A stretch of DNA of 13,410 bases from NCBI GenBank assembly GCA_023440865.1, contig JAEXRM010000210.1, positions 1 to 13,410 of the forward strand, given 5' to 3'. A program made the position numbers and the translations under genes. This DNA is from Bacillota bacterium (GTDB lineage: Bacteria; Bacillota; Clostridia; DSM-8532). Each line of letters opens with the position of its first letter. Position 1 is the first letter of the stretch. The notes under the pieces are model-generated. The model saw only the letters and a list, made by a program, of their open reading frames with translations, was not told the origin of the DNA and did not search any database. Shown here one piece after another: positions 5,764 through 12,460 of the stretch.

Positions 5764-7797
5764 ATGCACACCGCCACAAGACGCCGTCCCCCCCACCCGC
5801 TGCCCATCCTCATGCTCGCCATCGCATGCATCCTGACCGGTTGCGCCGGCAATCCGGGCCAATCGGCACCCGTTTCGCCGCCCCCCGCGGCAACCGCCTC
5901 CGCTTCCCCCACCGGGAGCGCGGAAGACGGGATGACCCAGCCCGGAAACGCCTCGGGTGAAGCGCTGCTTCAGTCGATACGGGAGAGCGGCCAGGATCCT
6001 TCCAGTCGGCAGCACCTGTCGGATGCCATCCAGTCCGGCCTGTTGGCGGGCGTCACCGTGGAATCACCGGATGCGGGCATCCGGCTGGACGATCTGTGCC
6101 GCATGATGCAGCAGGTGGTGACGGCGCGTTACGGCACGGCCAGCAAGTTCCTGGATGCCTATCCGGTGTCCGGAAAGCGGTTCCGGTCCTACCCGAAGGA
6201 TGGCGTCGCCACCCGCATGAACCTGGCGGAGCTGGTGTTCTACACCTCCTGCGAAATGGAGCTGGGGCTCCCCTTCCAGACCTTCACGCGTTTTGTCGAT
6301 GAGCAGGTCGACGGATTCTGGAACAAGGACGGCGCGTGGCGCTCCTTCCCGAACGCGGCGCTCATGGGCAGGACGCACGATGCCACCCTGTCAGCCAACG
6401 CGGATCTCTGGCAGCTGTGCAGGGACATCCGGGAGATTGACGAACTTGGAAACAGCACGGCGGTCCAGTATGCGGTCACGGCATTCGACCGCATCACGTC
6501 GGAGCGCGTCATGAGCCTGCACGAGGACATGACTTTCCGCCCTGACGATCCGGTGAGCCTGTCCGAAGCGGTTCTGGCGGCATGGCACTACGGGCGCTGG
6601 CTCATGCCGGCGGCATACCGCCCGCTTGAGGAGGTCGGCGGCTACAACCGGGACATCCTTGCCGATGAACTGCTTGCCGCCGCTTCCGAGCTGCCCGACG
6701 CAACAGCCGCCAACCTGCCGGCCTGGAAAGGGTTCAACGTCGACCACCTGAGCAATGCCGCACATGGCGCCCTGTCCGGGCTTCCCGAGCTCTGGACGTT
6801 CGAGGCGGATATCCGGACGATCTCGGAAGCAGGAGGCAACTTCGCCAATGTGCGGGTCGGATGGGGGTCCCTTTCCGGTCCCGCGTATCCGGCGGAGGAC
6901 CAGGTGAATGTCGCGGAGCTGGAATACCTCGACCGCATCCTTGCCGCCGGCATCCGATACGGCGTCCACATACAGTTCTGTTTTACCGAAGGCCCCGCGA
7001 TGAAGCCGGAGTATGATTTGCAGACTACCTTCGACAAGACGGCTTCCATCTTCACAGACACAGCCTATCGCGATCTGACGGCCCGCTACTGGCGCATGCT
7101 GTCCAAACGGTATGCCACGATCCCGAACAAGTACCTGAGCTTCTGCCTGATGAACGAATGCACGCCGGTTGACGATGCCAACTACGGCGAAACCATGCGC
7201 CCCCTCGTCGACGCGATCCGCGAATCCGCCCCCGAACGGCTGATCGTTGCGGATGTGCACGCACAGACCGGTGTTTCGGGTGAAAGCATGGCCAGGATGG
7301 GAGTCGCCCTGTGCGCCCACCTCTACGACCCGAATCCGGTATTTGTCGTCATGCAGGAAACGATGGATGCGAATCCGGATTTCTACAGGAACCTCTCATG
7401 GCCGTTCGTTGACGAATCGGGGAAACGGATATTCGGCAAGGAGGCACTGGACCTGACCTACCACGGAGTCAGCCTCAACGACGTGCGCAATACGGCCAGG
7501 AAGCACGGTGTCGGCTTCATGGTCGGCGAGTTCGGATTCTTCGGTGGCGATACGGCCGGCTTCATGATCAAGTCGCCGATACCGGGCGACACCATCCGGA
7601 CCATTCTGTCCGATCTCATCATGACCTTTGATGCCGAGGGCATGCCGTGGTGTGCGGAATATCGGACGGAGTTCAGCCTGACCAACAGCCACACCCTGGA
7701 TGAGACCATCGCCTACAGCAAGATCGATGGTTCCCCCCTGTATGTGGACACGGACATGATGGCCTTCTTCCGGCAGATGACCGGCGCCTCGCGCTGA
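5764..7797 (+). CDS. Surface lipoprotein with SLH-like segments and GH5-type glycoside hydrolase domain
   Basis: The 677-residue protein begins with an arginine-rich n-region, a hydrophobic stretch and the lipobox LTGC (24-27), so Cys27 should be lipidated and the protein anchored outside the membrane. A Pro/Ala/Ser linker runs to about 65. Residues 105-285 hold SLH-like motifs, clearest at FRPDDPVSLSEAVLAAWHYGRWL (258-280). From about 320 a TIM-barrel of the GH5 cellulase clan follows: GFNVDHLSNAAHG start, R364, H402, the acid/base in LMNE (Glu465), the HLY pair (H519, Y521), the nucleophile in VGEFG (Glu589) and W629. All key positions appear intact. Cleavage of a beta-linked glycan is expected; the substrate is unknown. 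ATG 5764 follows AAGGAGG by 5 bases. Confidence 0.85.
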   Translation: MHTATRRRPPHPLPILMLAIACILTGCAGNPGQSAPVSPPPAATASASPTGSAEDGMTQPGNASGEALLQSIRESGQDPSSRQHLSDAIQSGLLAGVTVESPDAGIRLDDLCRMMQQVVTARYGTASKFLDAYPVSGKRFRSYPKDGVATRMNLAELVFYTSCEMELGLPFQTFTRFVDEQVDGFWNKDGAWRSFPNAALMGRTHDATLSANADLWQLCRDIREIDELGNSTAVQYAVTAFDRITSERVMSLHEDMTFRPDDPVSLSEAVLAAWHYGRWLMPAAYRPLEEVGGYNRDILADELLAAASELPDATAANLPAWKGFNVDHLSNAAHGALSGLPELWTFEADIRTISEAGGNFANVRVGWGSLSGPAYPAEDQVNVAELEYLDRILAAGIRYGVHIQFCFTEGPAMKPEYDLQTTFDKTASIFTDTAYRDLTARYWRMLSKRYATIPNKYLSFCLMNECTPVDDANYGETMRPLVDAIRESAPERLIVADVHAQTGVSGESMARMGVALCAHLYDPNPVFVVMQETMDANPDFYRNLSWPFVDESGKRIFGKEALDLTYHGVSLNDVRNTARKHGVGFMVGEFGFFGGDTAGFMIKSPIPGDTIRTILSDLIMTFDAEGMPWCAEYRTEFSLTNSHTLDETIAYSKIDGSPLYVDTDMMAFFRQMTGASR

Positions 7798-7849
7798 ATC
7801 CGGAACGGCGGACGGACCGGGCCGTCAGGAGAAGGGCGTTGCGACCGGT

Positions 7850-8245
7850 TCAGGTCTCCGCCGCCATGTCGATGCCCGCCTCGGCAAGCGCCTGCACGGC
7901 CCGGTTCAGGTCACCGGCCTTGACAAGCACGTAGTCGGTGTTAAAGGTGGAGATGGCGAAAATGCTCACCTCCCGATTCGCCAATATGGTGGAGATGGCG
8001 GACAGGATCCCCACGAGCGCGAAATCGAGCTGGCCCTCGATCTTCAGGATCCGCCAGTCGCGTTCGCAGTCGATGCCTGCCGGAACCCGCTCCTGACGGC
8101 AGACGATCGACAGCTCGTCCGCCGTTCTCGTCATGGAAAGGAATTCCTTCCCATCCGCCCAGGAAGGAACGGCTGCATCCGGATGCAGCCGGCAGACGCA
8201 CCAGACGCCATCCAGCGCCCTCATCCTGATATCCCTCAAGTTCAT
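7850..8245 (-). CDS. ACT-domain protein (COG3603-like)
   Basis: The 131-residue protein matches small ACT-domain proteins thought to sense amino acids. The C-terminal half (about 68-125) carries the recognisable GILSAISTILANREVSIF-AISTFNTDYVLVK segment, and the N-terminal half (about 8-60) looks like a degenerate second ACT fold. There is no catalytic domain, so a regulatory or binding role is inferred. ATG 8245 has GGGAGG 6 bases upstream; ATG 8251, two codons earlier, is also possible with GGGAG 8 bases upstream. It is the last gene of the minus-strand run after the MazG-like gene, with a 62-base gap. A perfect 22-bp palindrome (8170-8191) lies inside its coding sequence. Confidence 0.8.
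   Translation of the reverse strand: MNLRDIRMRALDGVWCVCRLHPDAAVPSWADGKEFLSMTRTADELSIVCRQERVPAGIDCERDWRILKIEGQLDFALVGILSAISTILANREVSIFAISTFNTDYVLVKAGDLNRAVQALAEAGIDMAAET
8170..8191. repeat. Perfect 22-bp palindrome inside the ACT-domain gene
   Basis: CGGCTGCATCC (8170-8180) is followed immediately by its exact reverse complement (8181-8191). A second perfect palindrome, AAGGAATTCCTT, lies 20 bases away at 8138-8149. Both are in the 5' part of the ACT coding sequence, encoding the RLHPDAA and KEFLS regions. Confidence 0.75.
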
Positions 8246-8282
8246 GGTCATCCTCCCATCTCCCGGTTCGATCGGCCAATTC

Positions 8283-8305
8283 CCGGCCTGCGGCGCCCCG
8301 GCCGG
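8283..8305. repeat. Intercistronic inverted repeat between the MazG-like and ACT genes
   Basis: CCGGCC (8283-8288) and GGCCGG (8300-8305) are perfect 6-bp arms around an 11-base loop in the 62-bp gap. No T-run follows on the minus strand, so readthrough or RNA processing is more likely than termination. Confidence 0.35.
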
Positions 8306-8307
8306 TC

Positions 8308-8625
8308 TCACGCCCGCTCGACACTCACCAGAAACAGGCGCTGCGAGAAACGGCCGTTCTTCTCCGCTTTCGCCCGCCGCATGGCCTCCAGCGCATCCGC
8401 GTCCACGCCCCGCGTTTCACAGATCGCCAGGACCACCTCCAGCAGGTCGGCCAGCTCCGCAACATCCCCTTCCGCAAGATACTCCGCCAGCTCCTCGCTC
8501 AGCTTGCGATCCAGCGCCTCGCGGTATGCCGCGTCCGAGAGGACAGTCACGACAGCGGTACCGCCTCCGCCACGAACGATTTCCGGGATGCGGTCCCTGA
8601 TCAGCTTGTTGTAATGCGTCACCAT
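8308..8625 (-). CDS. MazG-like nucleoside-triphosphate pyrophosphohydrolase
   Basis: This small all-alpha protein of 105 residues starts with YNKLIRDRIPEI (5-16), the hallmark of phosphoribosyl-ATP pyrophosphohydrolase-like house-cleaning proteins. The magnesium-binding pattern is present: EELAE (44-48) and later ELAD (57-60), matching ExxE...ExxD. It probably hydrolyses unwanted or non-canonical nucleotides to monophosphate and pyrophosphate in the cytoplasm. The histidine-biosynthesis role of HisE is unlikely because no his genes are nearby and the YNKLxRD start is typical of the non-HisE group. GGAGG lies 7 bases before ATG 8625. A 118-bp gap separates it from the Nudix gene; that gap holds the stem-loop at 8650-8667 and no clear promoter. 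Confidence 0.85.
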   Translation of the reverse strand: MVTHYNKLIRDRIPEIVRGGGGTAVVTVLSDAAYREALDRKLSEELAEYLAEGDVAELADLLEVVLAICETRGVDADALEAMRRAKAEKNGRFSQRLFLVSVERA

Positions 8626-8649
8626 GCTGAATCCTCCACCATGTCGTCA

Positions 8650-8667
8650 GCCGCGGTTTCGCGCGGC
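8650..8667. repeat. Inverted repeat upstream of the MazG-like gene
   Basis: GCCGCG (8650-8655) and CGCGGC (8662-8667) form a perfect 6-bp stem with a 6-base loop. It lies about 25 bases before the start codon of the MazG-like gene, just beyond its ribosome binding site. It has no T-run and may be a leader structure. Confidence 0.35.
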
Positions 8668-8743
8668 CACACAGCCCCATCCGTCATGCACAACCGGGCG
8701 CGTATTGTCTCCATGTGACACCGTCCTGTGCCGCGCATCCCGC

Positions 8744-9250
8744 TCATGCCTGCTCCGGCATGGGTGTCAGGGGCTGCCAGTCGATGGTCGCGATCCCATC
8801 GGGGTATGTAAGCAGCCCGACATGCACCCGGTTGTCCGCCGCGCCCCCCGTGAAATAGTGACGCAGCATGGTTTCCTTCTCCACCGGGAACTCGCGGTCG
8901 AACAAGTCGGCGACCGGCACCCAGAAAAGCTCCCCTTCCTCGCATGCCTGCAGGGTTTTCTTGTCCGTATACCCGAAGTAAACGTACTGCAGGCTGATCC
9001 GGCCACCCTCCTGCCGGATCAGCAGGTACCTCAGCCCCAGATCGCGGATCTCCGCCGGCGTGATGCCCGTTTCCTCCTGGATCTCGCGCAGGCACGCCTC
9101 CTTGGGCCGTTCGAACTCGTGCGCCTCCATGTGGCCGCCGACGGGCGCCCATTGTCCGGGATTGAGGCGCTTGTCCAAGGATCGCCGCATCAGCAGGATC
9201 TTGTCGTCCCGCAGCAGATAGGCACCAGCCGTGTTGCGCAGCGTCATCAT
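8744..9250 (-). CDS. Nudix hydrolase
   Basis: The 168-residue protein carries a Nudix box at 38-63: GGHMEAHEFERPKEACLREIQEETGI. REIQEETG gives the metal-binding glutamates (Glu56, Glu59, Glu60). The stretch between the first glycine and RE is two residues longer than the standard box, a variant also found in the group annotated as 8-oxo-dGTP diphosphatases with GGHMEP-type boxes. It should hydrolyse a nucleoside diphosphate linked to another group and is possibly a nucleotide-pool sanitiser like the MazG-like protein downstream. ATG 9250, immediately followed by a second ATG, has GGAGG 7 bases upstream. It starts 34 bases after the LysR stop on the same strand, so cotranscription is plausible. 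Confidence 0.88.
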   Translation of the reverse strand: MMTLRNTAGAYLLRDDKILLMRRSLDKRLNPGQWAPVGGHMEAHEFERPKEACLREIQEETGITPAEIRDLGLRYLLIRQEGGRISLQYVYFGYTDKKTLQACEEGELFWVPVADLFDREFPVEKETMLRHYFTGGAADNRVHVGLLTYPDGIATIDWQPLTPMPEQA

Positions 9251-9284
9251 GCGTCTCCCTCCGTTTCACCATGGCCAGCGCCGT

Positions 9285-10283
9285 TCACCGTGACGACGCG
9301 GCCGCCCGCTCCGGCGCCCTGTCCGAAGCGGCATCATCCTGTTCCCGCACGGGTCCGGCGGACCCGTCCGCCCGTTCTCTCATCGGCTCTGCAGGTCCGT
9401 CCACCTGTTCCCGCATCGCGCCATACCGGTCGACGATGAAATCCAAAAAAAGACGGCTGGCGATCGGCATGGCCTTCCGGTTGCGAAACGCCAGTGCGAT
9501 GGTGCGGAACAGGGGCGGATCGACCACCCGCGTTTCCACCCGGTAGGCATGCCGCGTCATGACGAGTTTGGGCAGGATGGCGATCCCCAGGCCATTCTCG
9601 ATCATCGACATGATGGTGTAGTCGTCGTGGGCGCGATACTGCACGTGAGGCGCAAGGCCCAGGCGCGCGAAGTACTCGAGCGGCTCGCTGAGCTGTCCCT
9701 CGTCCAGCAGGATGAACGGCTCGCGCACCAGGTCCGCCGCGGCCACACACGCTGATGCCGCGAGGGGATGCCCCGCCGGGAGCACCGCCATCATCTCGTC
9801 CCGGCGAAGCGGAATGGTCTCAAGCCCCGCCACGGCTTCCGCCCGGGGATTCTCAAATCCGAAATCCACGGTGCCTTCCCGGATCCACTGCGCGATGCTG
9901 GTGTATTCGCCCTGGTGAAGCTCGAAGCTCACAGACGGGTATTGGTGCCGGAAATCCTTCATCAGGCCGGGAAGCCAGTTGCTCGAGACGCTGGAGAAGG
10001 TGCCGATGCGGATGCGCGCCCCCTTGAGGCCGGACATCTCCTGTCTCTTCTCCAGGAGCTCCCGACGGGCGGTGCAGATGCCCCGGATGTATGGCAGCAG
10101 CACCTCGCCATCCGGCGTCAGCGAAATACCGCCGCGTGACCTCAGGATGAGCGTGGTGCCCAGCTCCTTTTCAAGCGAATGCAGCATCTGGCTGACCGCG
10201 GACTGCGTATACCCCATGACACTGGCAGCCCGCGTGAAGCTGCCGGTTTCCAGTATGGTCATGAAGGCCTCGTACCGCGTCAT
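9285..10283 (-). CDS. LysR-family regulator, probable regulator of azlCD
   Basis: The 332-residue protein opens with a winged helix-turn-helix (1-65: MTRYEAFMTILETGSFTRAASVMGYTQSAVSQMLHSLEKELG, typical LysR) followed by a substrate-binding domain from about 88 to 285 with the usual FGFENP and ENGLGIAILPKL segments. The effector is unknown; an amino acid is a reasonable guess because the gene is divergent from azlCD. ATG 10283 has AAAGGA 5 bases upstream; the frame is open up to 10334 without a ribosome site. LysR proteins normally end near residue 290. Here a 40-residue polar tail made of 11-residue repeats (MREQVDGPAEP, MRERADGSAGP, VREQDDAASDR) is added. Autoregulation is likely given the shared operator region. 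Confidence 0.88.
   Translation of the reverse strand: MTRYEAFMTILETGSFTRAASVMGYTQSAVSQMLHSLEKELGTTLILRSRGGISLTPDGEVLLPYIRGICTARRELLEKRQEMSGLKGARIRIGTFSSVSSNWLPGLMKDFRHQYPSVSFELHQGEYTSIAQWIREGTVDFGFENPRAEAVAGLETIPLRRDEMMAVLPAGHPLAASACVAAADLVREPFILLDEGQLSEPLEYFARLGLAPHVQYRAHDDYTIMSMIENGLGIAILPKLVMTRHAYRVETRVVDPPLFRTIALAFRNRKAMPIASRLFLDFIVDRYGAMREQVDGPAEPMRERADGSAGPVREQDDAASDRAPERAAASSR
9318..9416. repeat. 33-bp tandem repeat encoding the LysR C-terminal tail
   Basis: Three in-frame units, read on the minus strand at 9416-9384, 9383-9351 and 9350-9318, encode 11-residue repeats beginning (M/V)RE(Q/R). The DNA units are imperfect but keep a common core in the same register. The middle unit also contains an inverted repeat, ACGGGTCC-GGC-GGACCCGT (9349-9367). 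The remaining ten codons before the stop look like a decayed fourth unit. Confidence 0.75.
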
Positions 10284-10353
10284 GGAAATCCTTTCGTCCA
10301 CACCTGCCGCCGTTGCGGCATCCTGCATTGCCATCAGTTATTCTTATGCATCC

Positions 10354-10382
10354 ATTCTAATGATTCGTTTTACTGATTGCAA
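10354..10382 (-). promoter_or_regulatory. Candidate lysR promoter
   Basis: On the minus strand TTGCAA (10382-10377) and TAGAAT (10359-10354) have a 17-base spacer and match four and five of six consensus positions. The -35 element lies within the dyad that also covers the azlC -10 box, so transcription in the two directions would be mutually affected. Confidence 0.5.
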
Positions 10383-10397
10383 CTGCTTTGCTACAAT
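10369..10397 (+). promoter_or_regulatory. Candidate azlC promoter
   Basis: TTTACT (10369-10374) and an extended -10, TGCTACAAT (hexamer 10392-10397), are spaced by 17 bases. Initiation near 10404 gives a short leader before the GGAGG site (10433-10437). It lies in an AT-rich island and faces the lysR promoter. Confidence 0.55.
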
Positions 10398-10400
10398 CAG
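10373..10400. promoter_or_regulatory. Putative operator between lysR and azlC
   Basis: CTGATTG (10373-10379) and CAATCAG (10394-10400) are perfect 7-bp inverted arms 14 bases apart, with a second, inner dyad GCAA-CTGCT-TTGC (10379-10391). The site spans the azlC -10 element and the lysR -35 element. It is the best candidate binding site for the divergently encoded LysR protein, although another regulator cannot be excluded. Confidence 0.5.
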
Positions 10401-10443
10401 GCAGAATCGAAGACCCAATGGCGCCGAAGGATGGAGGCACAGC

Positions 10444-11346
10444 ATGAGCGGAAACAGGCAGTCATTCGTGCGGGGCATGCGCGACGGCATCCCCATCGCG
10501 CTGGGGTATCTTGCCGTCGCCTTCACACTCGGCATCGCGGCCGTCAAGGCGGGACTGTCTCCGGCCGCATCCGCGCTGATGTCGGCCACGAGCGTCACGT
10601 CGGCGGGGGAATTCGCCGGTCTGGGTGTCATCGCCACCGGTGCGGCCCTGCTCGAGATGGCCGTCACACAGCTCATCATCAACCTGCGCTATTGCCTGAT
10701 GTCCGCGGCGCTGTCCCAGAAACTCGATCCCAAGGCACCCTTCCGGCACCGGCTTCTGCTGGCCCAGGGCGTCACGGATGAGATCTTCGGCATCTCCATC
10801 GCCGCTGAAGGCTTTCTCAACCCGTTCTACACCTATGGCGCCATGGCGGTTTCCCTGCCTGGCTGGACACTCGGCACCTGGCTCGGCGCCATGCTGGGCG
10901 GCGTGCTGCCGGGTCGGGTCCTCAGCGCGATGAGCATCGCCCTTTATGCCATGTTCATCGCCATCATCCTGCCGCCTGCCCGAAAAAGCCGCATTCTTGC
11001 GGGTCTGGTGGCCGTATCGATGGCCCTGAGCCTGGCCGCGGCCCGTATGCCACGCGTTCGCGACATCACGCCGGGCACCCGCATCATCCTGCTGACGCTG
11101 CTGGTGGCAGGAGCAGGCGCTTTTCTGTTCCCCATCAGGGATGAAGCCACACAGCGCCAGACAAGGGATGGATGGGACGAGAACCCACAGCCCGTGGGCG
11201 GGGATTCCGTGGGCGGGGATTCCGTGGGCGGAAACATACGGACAGCGGCAGGAGTCGGCGCGCGCGCCATCCACACCGCTGCCGGCAAGGACAAGGCAAA
11301 ATCCGGGCTTCATGCCGTCAACCGGGAGGTGGACCGTGCGATCTGA
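10444..11346 (+). CDS. azlC: AzlC-family branched-chain amino-acid exporter, large subunit
   Basis: This 300-residue integral membrane protein matches the AzlC/YgaZ family, which with small AzlD/YgaH exports valine, leucine, isoleucine or related compounds. Family marks are the N-terminal FVRGMRDGIPIALGYLAVAFTLG (8-30), SATSVTSAGEFAGL (47-60), the LRYCLMSAALSQ block (81-92) and AQGVTDEIFGI (107-117), with about six hydrophobic segments up to residue 229. GGAGG lies 6 bases before ATG 10444. The C-terminal end is odd: residues 231-300 are a polar, glycine-rich tail containing VGGDSVGGDSVGGN, well beyond the usual family end. The azlD start overlaps its last codons, which argues that the frame is real. 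Regulation is probably by the divergent LysR protein. Confidence 0.9.
   Translation: MSGNRQSFVRGMRDGIPIALGYLAVAFTLGIAAVKAGLSPAASALMSATSVTSAGEFAGLGVIATGAALLEMAVTQLIINLRYCLMSAALSQKLDPKAPFRHRLLLAQGVTDEIFGISIAAEGFLNPFYTYGAMAVSLPGWTLGTWLGAMLGGVLPGRVLSAMSIALYAMFIAIILPPARKSRILAGLVAVSMALSLAAARMPRVRDITPGTRIILLTLLVAGAGAFLFPIRDEATQRQTRDGWDENPQPVGGDSVGGDSVGGNIRTAAGVGARAIHTAAGKDKAKSGLHAVNREVDRAI
11194..11231. repeat. 15-bp tandem repeat in the azlC tail
   Basis: GTGGGCGGGGATTCC occurs twice without change (11194-11208, 11209-11223), followed by a partial third copy, GTGGGCGG (11224-11231). It is in frame and encodes VGGDS twice plus VGG. The identical copies suggest a recent, possibly still variable, expansion. 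Confidence 0.9.
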
Positions 11347-11641
11347 CATGCTGCCGTATCTGCTTGTCATGGCAGGGGTCACCTATCTGATCCGCGTGCT
11401 GCCCCTGCTGCTCATCCGCAAGCCCATCCGCAACCGGTTCGTGCGTTCGTTCCTGCACTATGTGCCTTACGTCACACTCACGGTGATGACGTTTCCCGCC
11501 ATCCTCCACGCCACCTCGCATCCGTGGTCCGGCCTTGCCGGCCTGCTGGTGGCGGCAGCGCTCGCCTGGTGCGGACAGGGGTTGTTCAAGGTGTCGGCCG
11601 GCGCCTGCATGGTCGTCTTTCTCATGGAACTGTTCCTGTAG
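11336..11641 (+). CDS. azlD: AzlD-family branched-chain amino-acid exporter, small subunit
   Basis: The 101-residue membrane protein has three or four hydrophobic segments and the family opening LPYLLVMAGVTYLIRVLPLLL (6-26), with PYVTLTVMTFPAIL (44-57) in the middle. It should partner AzlC in export of branched-chain or related amino acids. A GTG start at 11336 is chosen because GGGAGG (11324-11329) lies 6 bases upstream; the first in-frame ATG, at 11348, is four codons later and further from that site. The start overlaps the azlC stop by 11 bases, implying translational coupling. The 96 bases between its stop and the convergent decarboxylase-family gene contain no recognisable terminator. 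Confidence 0.9.
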   Translation: MRSDMLPYLLVMAGVTYLIRVLPLLLIRKPIRNRFVRSFLHYVPYVTLTVMTFPAILHATSHPWSGLAGLLVAAALAWCGQGLFKVSAGACMVVFLMELFL

Positions 11642-11737
11642 GCGGTCTTCAGGCCGCATCACGCCTGACTCCCGACGGCAGGCTGCCTTCCGGTGTCACA
11701 CTTGCCATACCGCATCATGCCGCCGGGCGCAGGCGCC

Positions 11738-12460
11738 TCAGCGAGCGGCACCCGCACCGGCGGGATCCGCAGGCTCCACCTCGGCGACGGGAAAAGTGAT
11801 CTCGAATGGTTCGACCGCAAGCACCGCGATCGGCCGGACACCCGCCAGATCCGGGAACAGGGTGCCGCTGAAGCGCATGGCTTCCACACGTGCCAACCGG
11901 CCCCTCCCCTTTCCTGAGAATCGCGTGTGGTAGCACATGTCCCCTTGCCGCTGCACGAGCGGGAACGGCAGCAACGCCGTATTGACCGGAAACGCGGGCC
12001 CGAAGGCGCACAGCGTGAGCTCCGTGGCCACGTCATCCCCGACGGAGACGGTTACGCGCTCGCGACGCCCGCCAAGCGGCTCGAACCGGAAGTCGGCCCG
12101 CTCCTTGGGGATGGCCCAGTTCCTTCGCCCGTTGACGACACTGGCCATCGTGGATACGTAGATGCGGCTGATCGTATGCAGCTTGCGGTTCTTGTACCGG
12201 AAGCGTCCCGGTATGAAGAGCATCTCCCCATACGGGCCCGCGTCGGAATCGGCGTAATCGACCAGCATCAGGCTGCCGAAGCCGCCGGCAAACCGGCCCG
12301 CCAGAAAATCGGGTACCCCGCCGTGCGCATCCACGAAATCACGCTTCAAACGATACAGCAGCATGTATCCCTTTCCGTGCAGCGTCCAGGGAGCCGGAAC
12401 GAGTGTCACGCCGTCAGCCGAACCCGCAGACTGCCTGTTGTTGCCTGTCTGTTGCGTCAT
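11738..12460 (-). CDS. Acetoacetate decarboxylase-family protein
   Basis: The 240-residue protein shows the acetoacetate-decarboxylase fold pattern: GPYGEMLFIPG (75-85) with the conserved glutamate, RIYVSTMASVVNGRRNWAIPKERADF (99-124) containing a candidate Schiff-base lysine (Lys119), then the beta-rich second half. In genuine acetoacetate decarboxylase a lysine in the equivalent region forms the imine. Many family members act on other keto acids or are aldolase- or dehydratase-like, so the substrate is open. ATG 12460 has AAAGGAGG 6 bases upstream. Its ATG overlaps the stop of the upstream short-chain dehydrogenase as ATGA, so the two are translationally coupled and probably act on the same intermediate. 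Confidence 0.82.
   Translation of the reverse strand: MTQQTGNNRQSAGSADGVTLVPAPWTLHGKGYMLLYRLKRDFVDAHGGVPDFLAGRFAGGFGSLMLVDYADSDAGPYGEMLFIPGRFRYKNRKLHTISRIYVSTMASVVNGRRNWAIPKERADFRFEPLGGRRERVTVSVGDDVATELTLCAFGPAFPVNTALLPFPLVQRQGDMCYHTRFSGKGRGRLARVEAMRFSGTLFPDLAGVRPIAVLAVEPFEITFPVAEVEPADPAGAGAAR

Noticed and set aside
7811..7826. Stem GACGG-N6-CCGTC after the GH5-like gene as a terminator
   Set aside because: Only five pairs, a six-base loop and no T-run; too weak to call.
10462..11382. Minus-strand open frame of 306 codons
   Set aside because: It is antisense to azlC; the protein is histidine- and arginine-rich with no domain, as expected of a shadow frame.
11728..11739. GGCGC-AG-GCGCC stem at the end of the decarboxylase-family gene
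   Set aside because: Two-base loop and no T-run; it overlaps the stop codon and is probably a by-product of GC-rich sequence.
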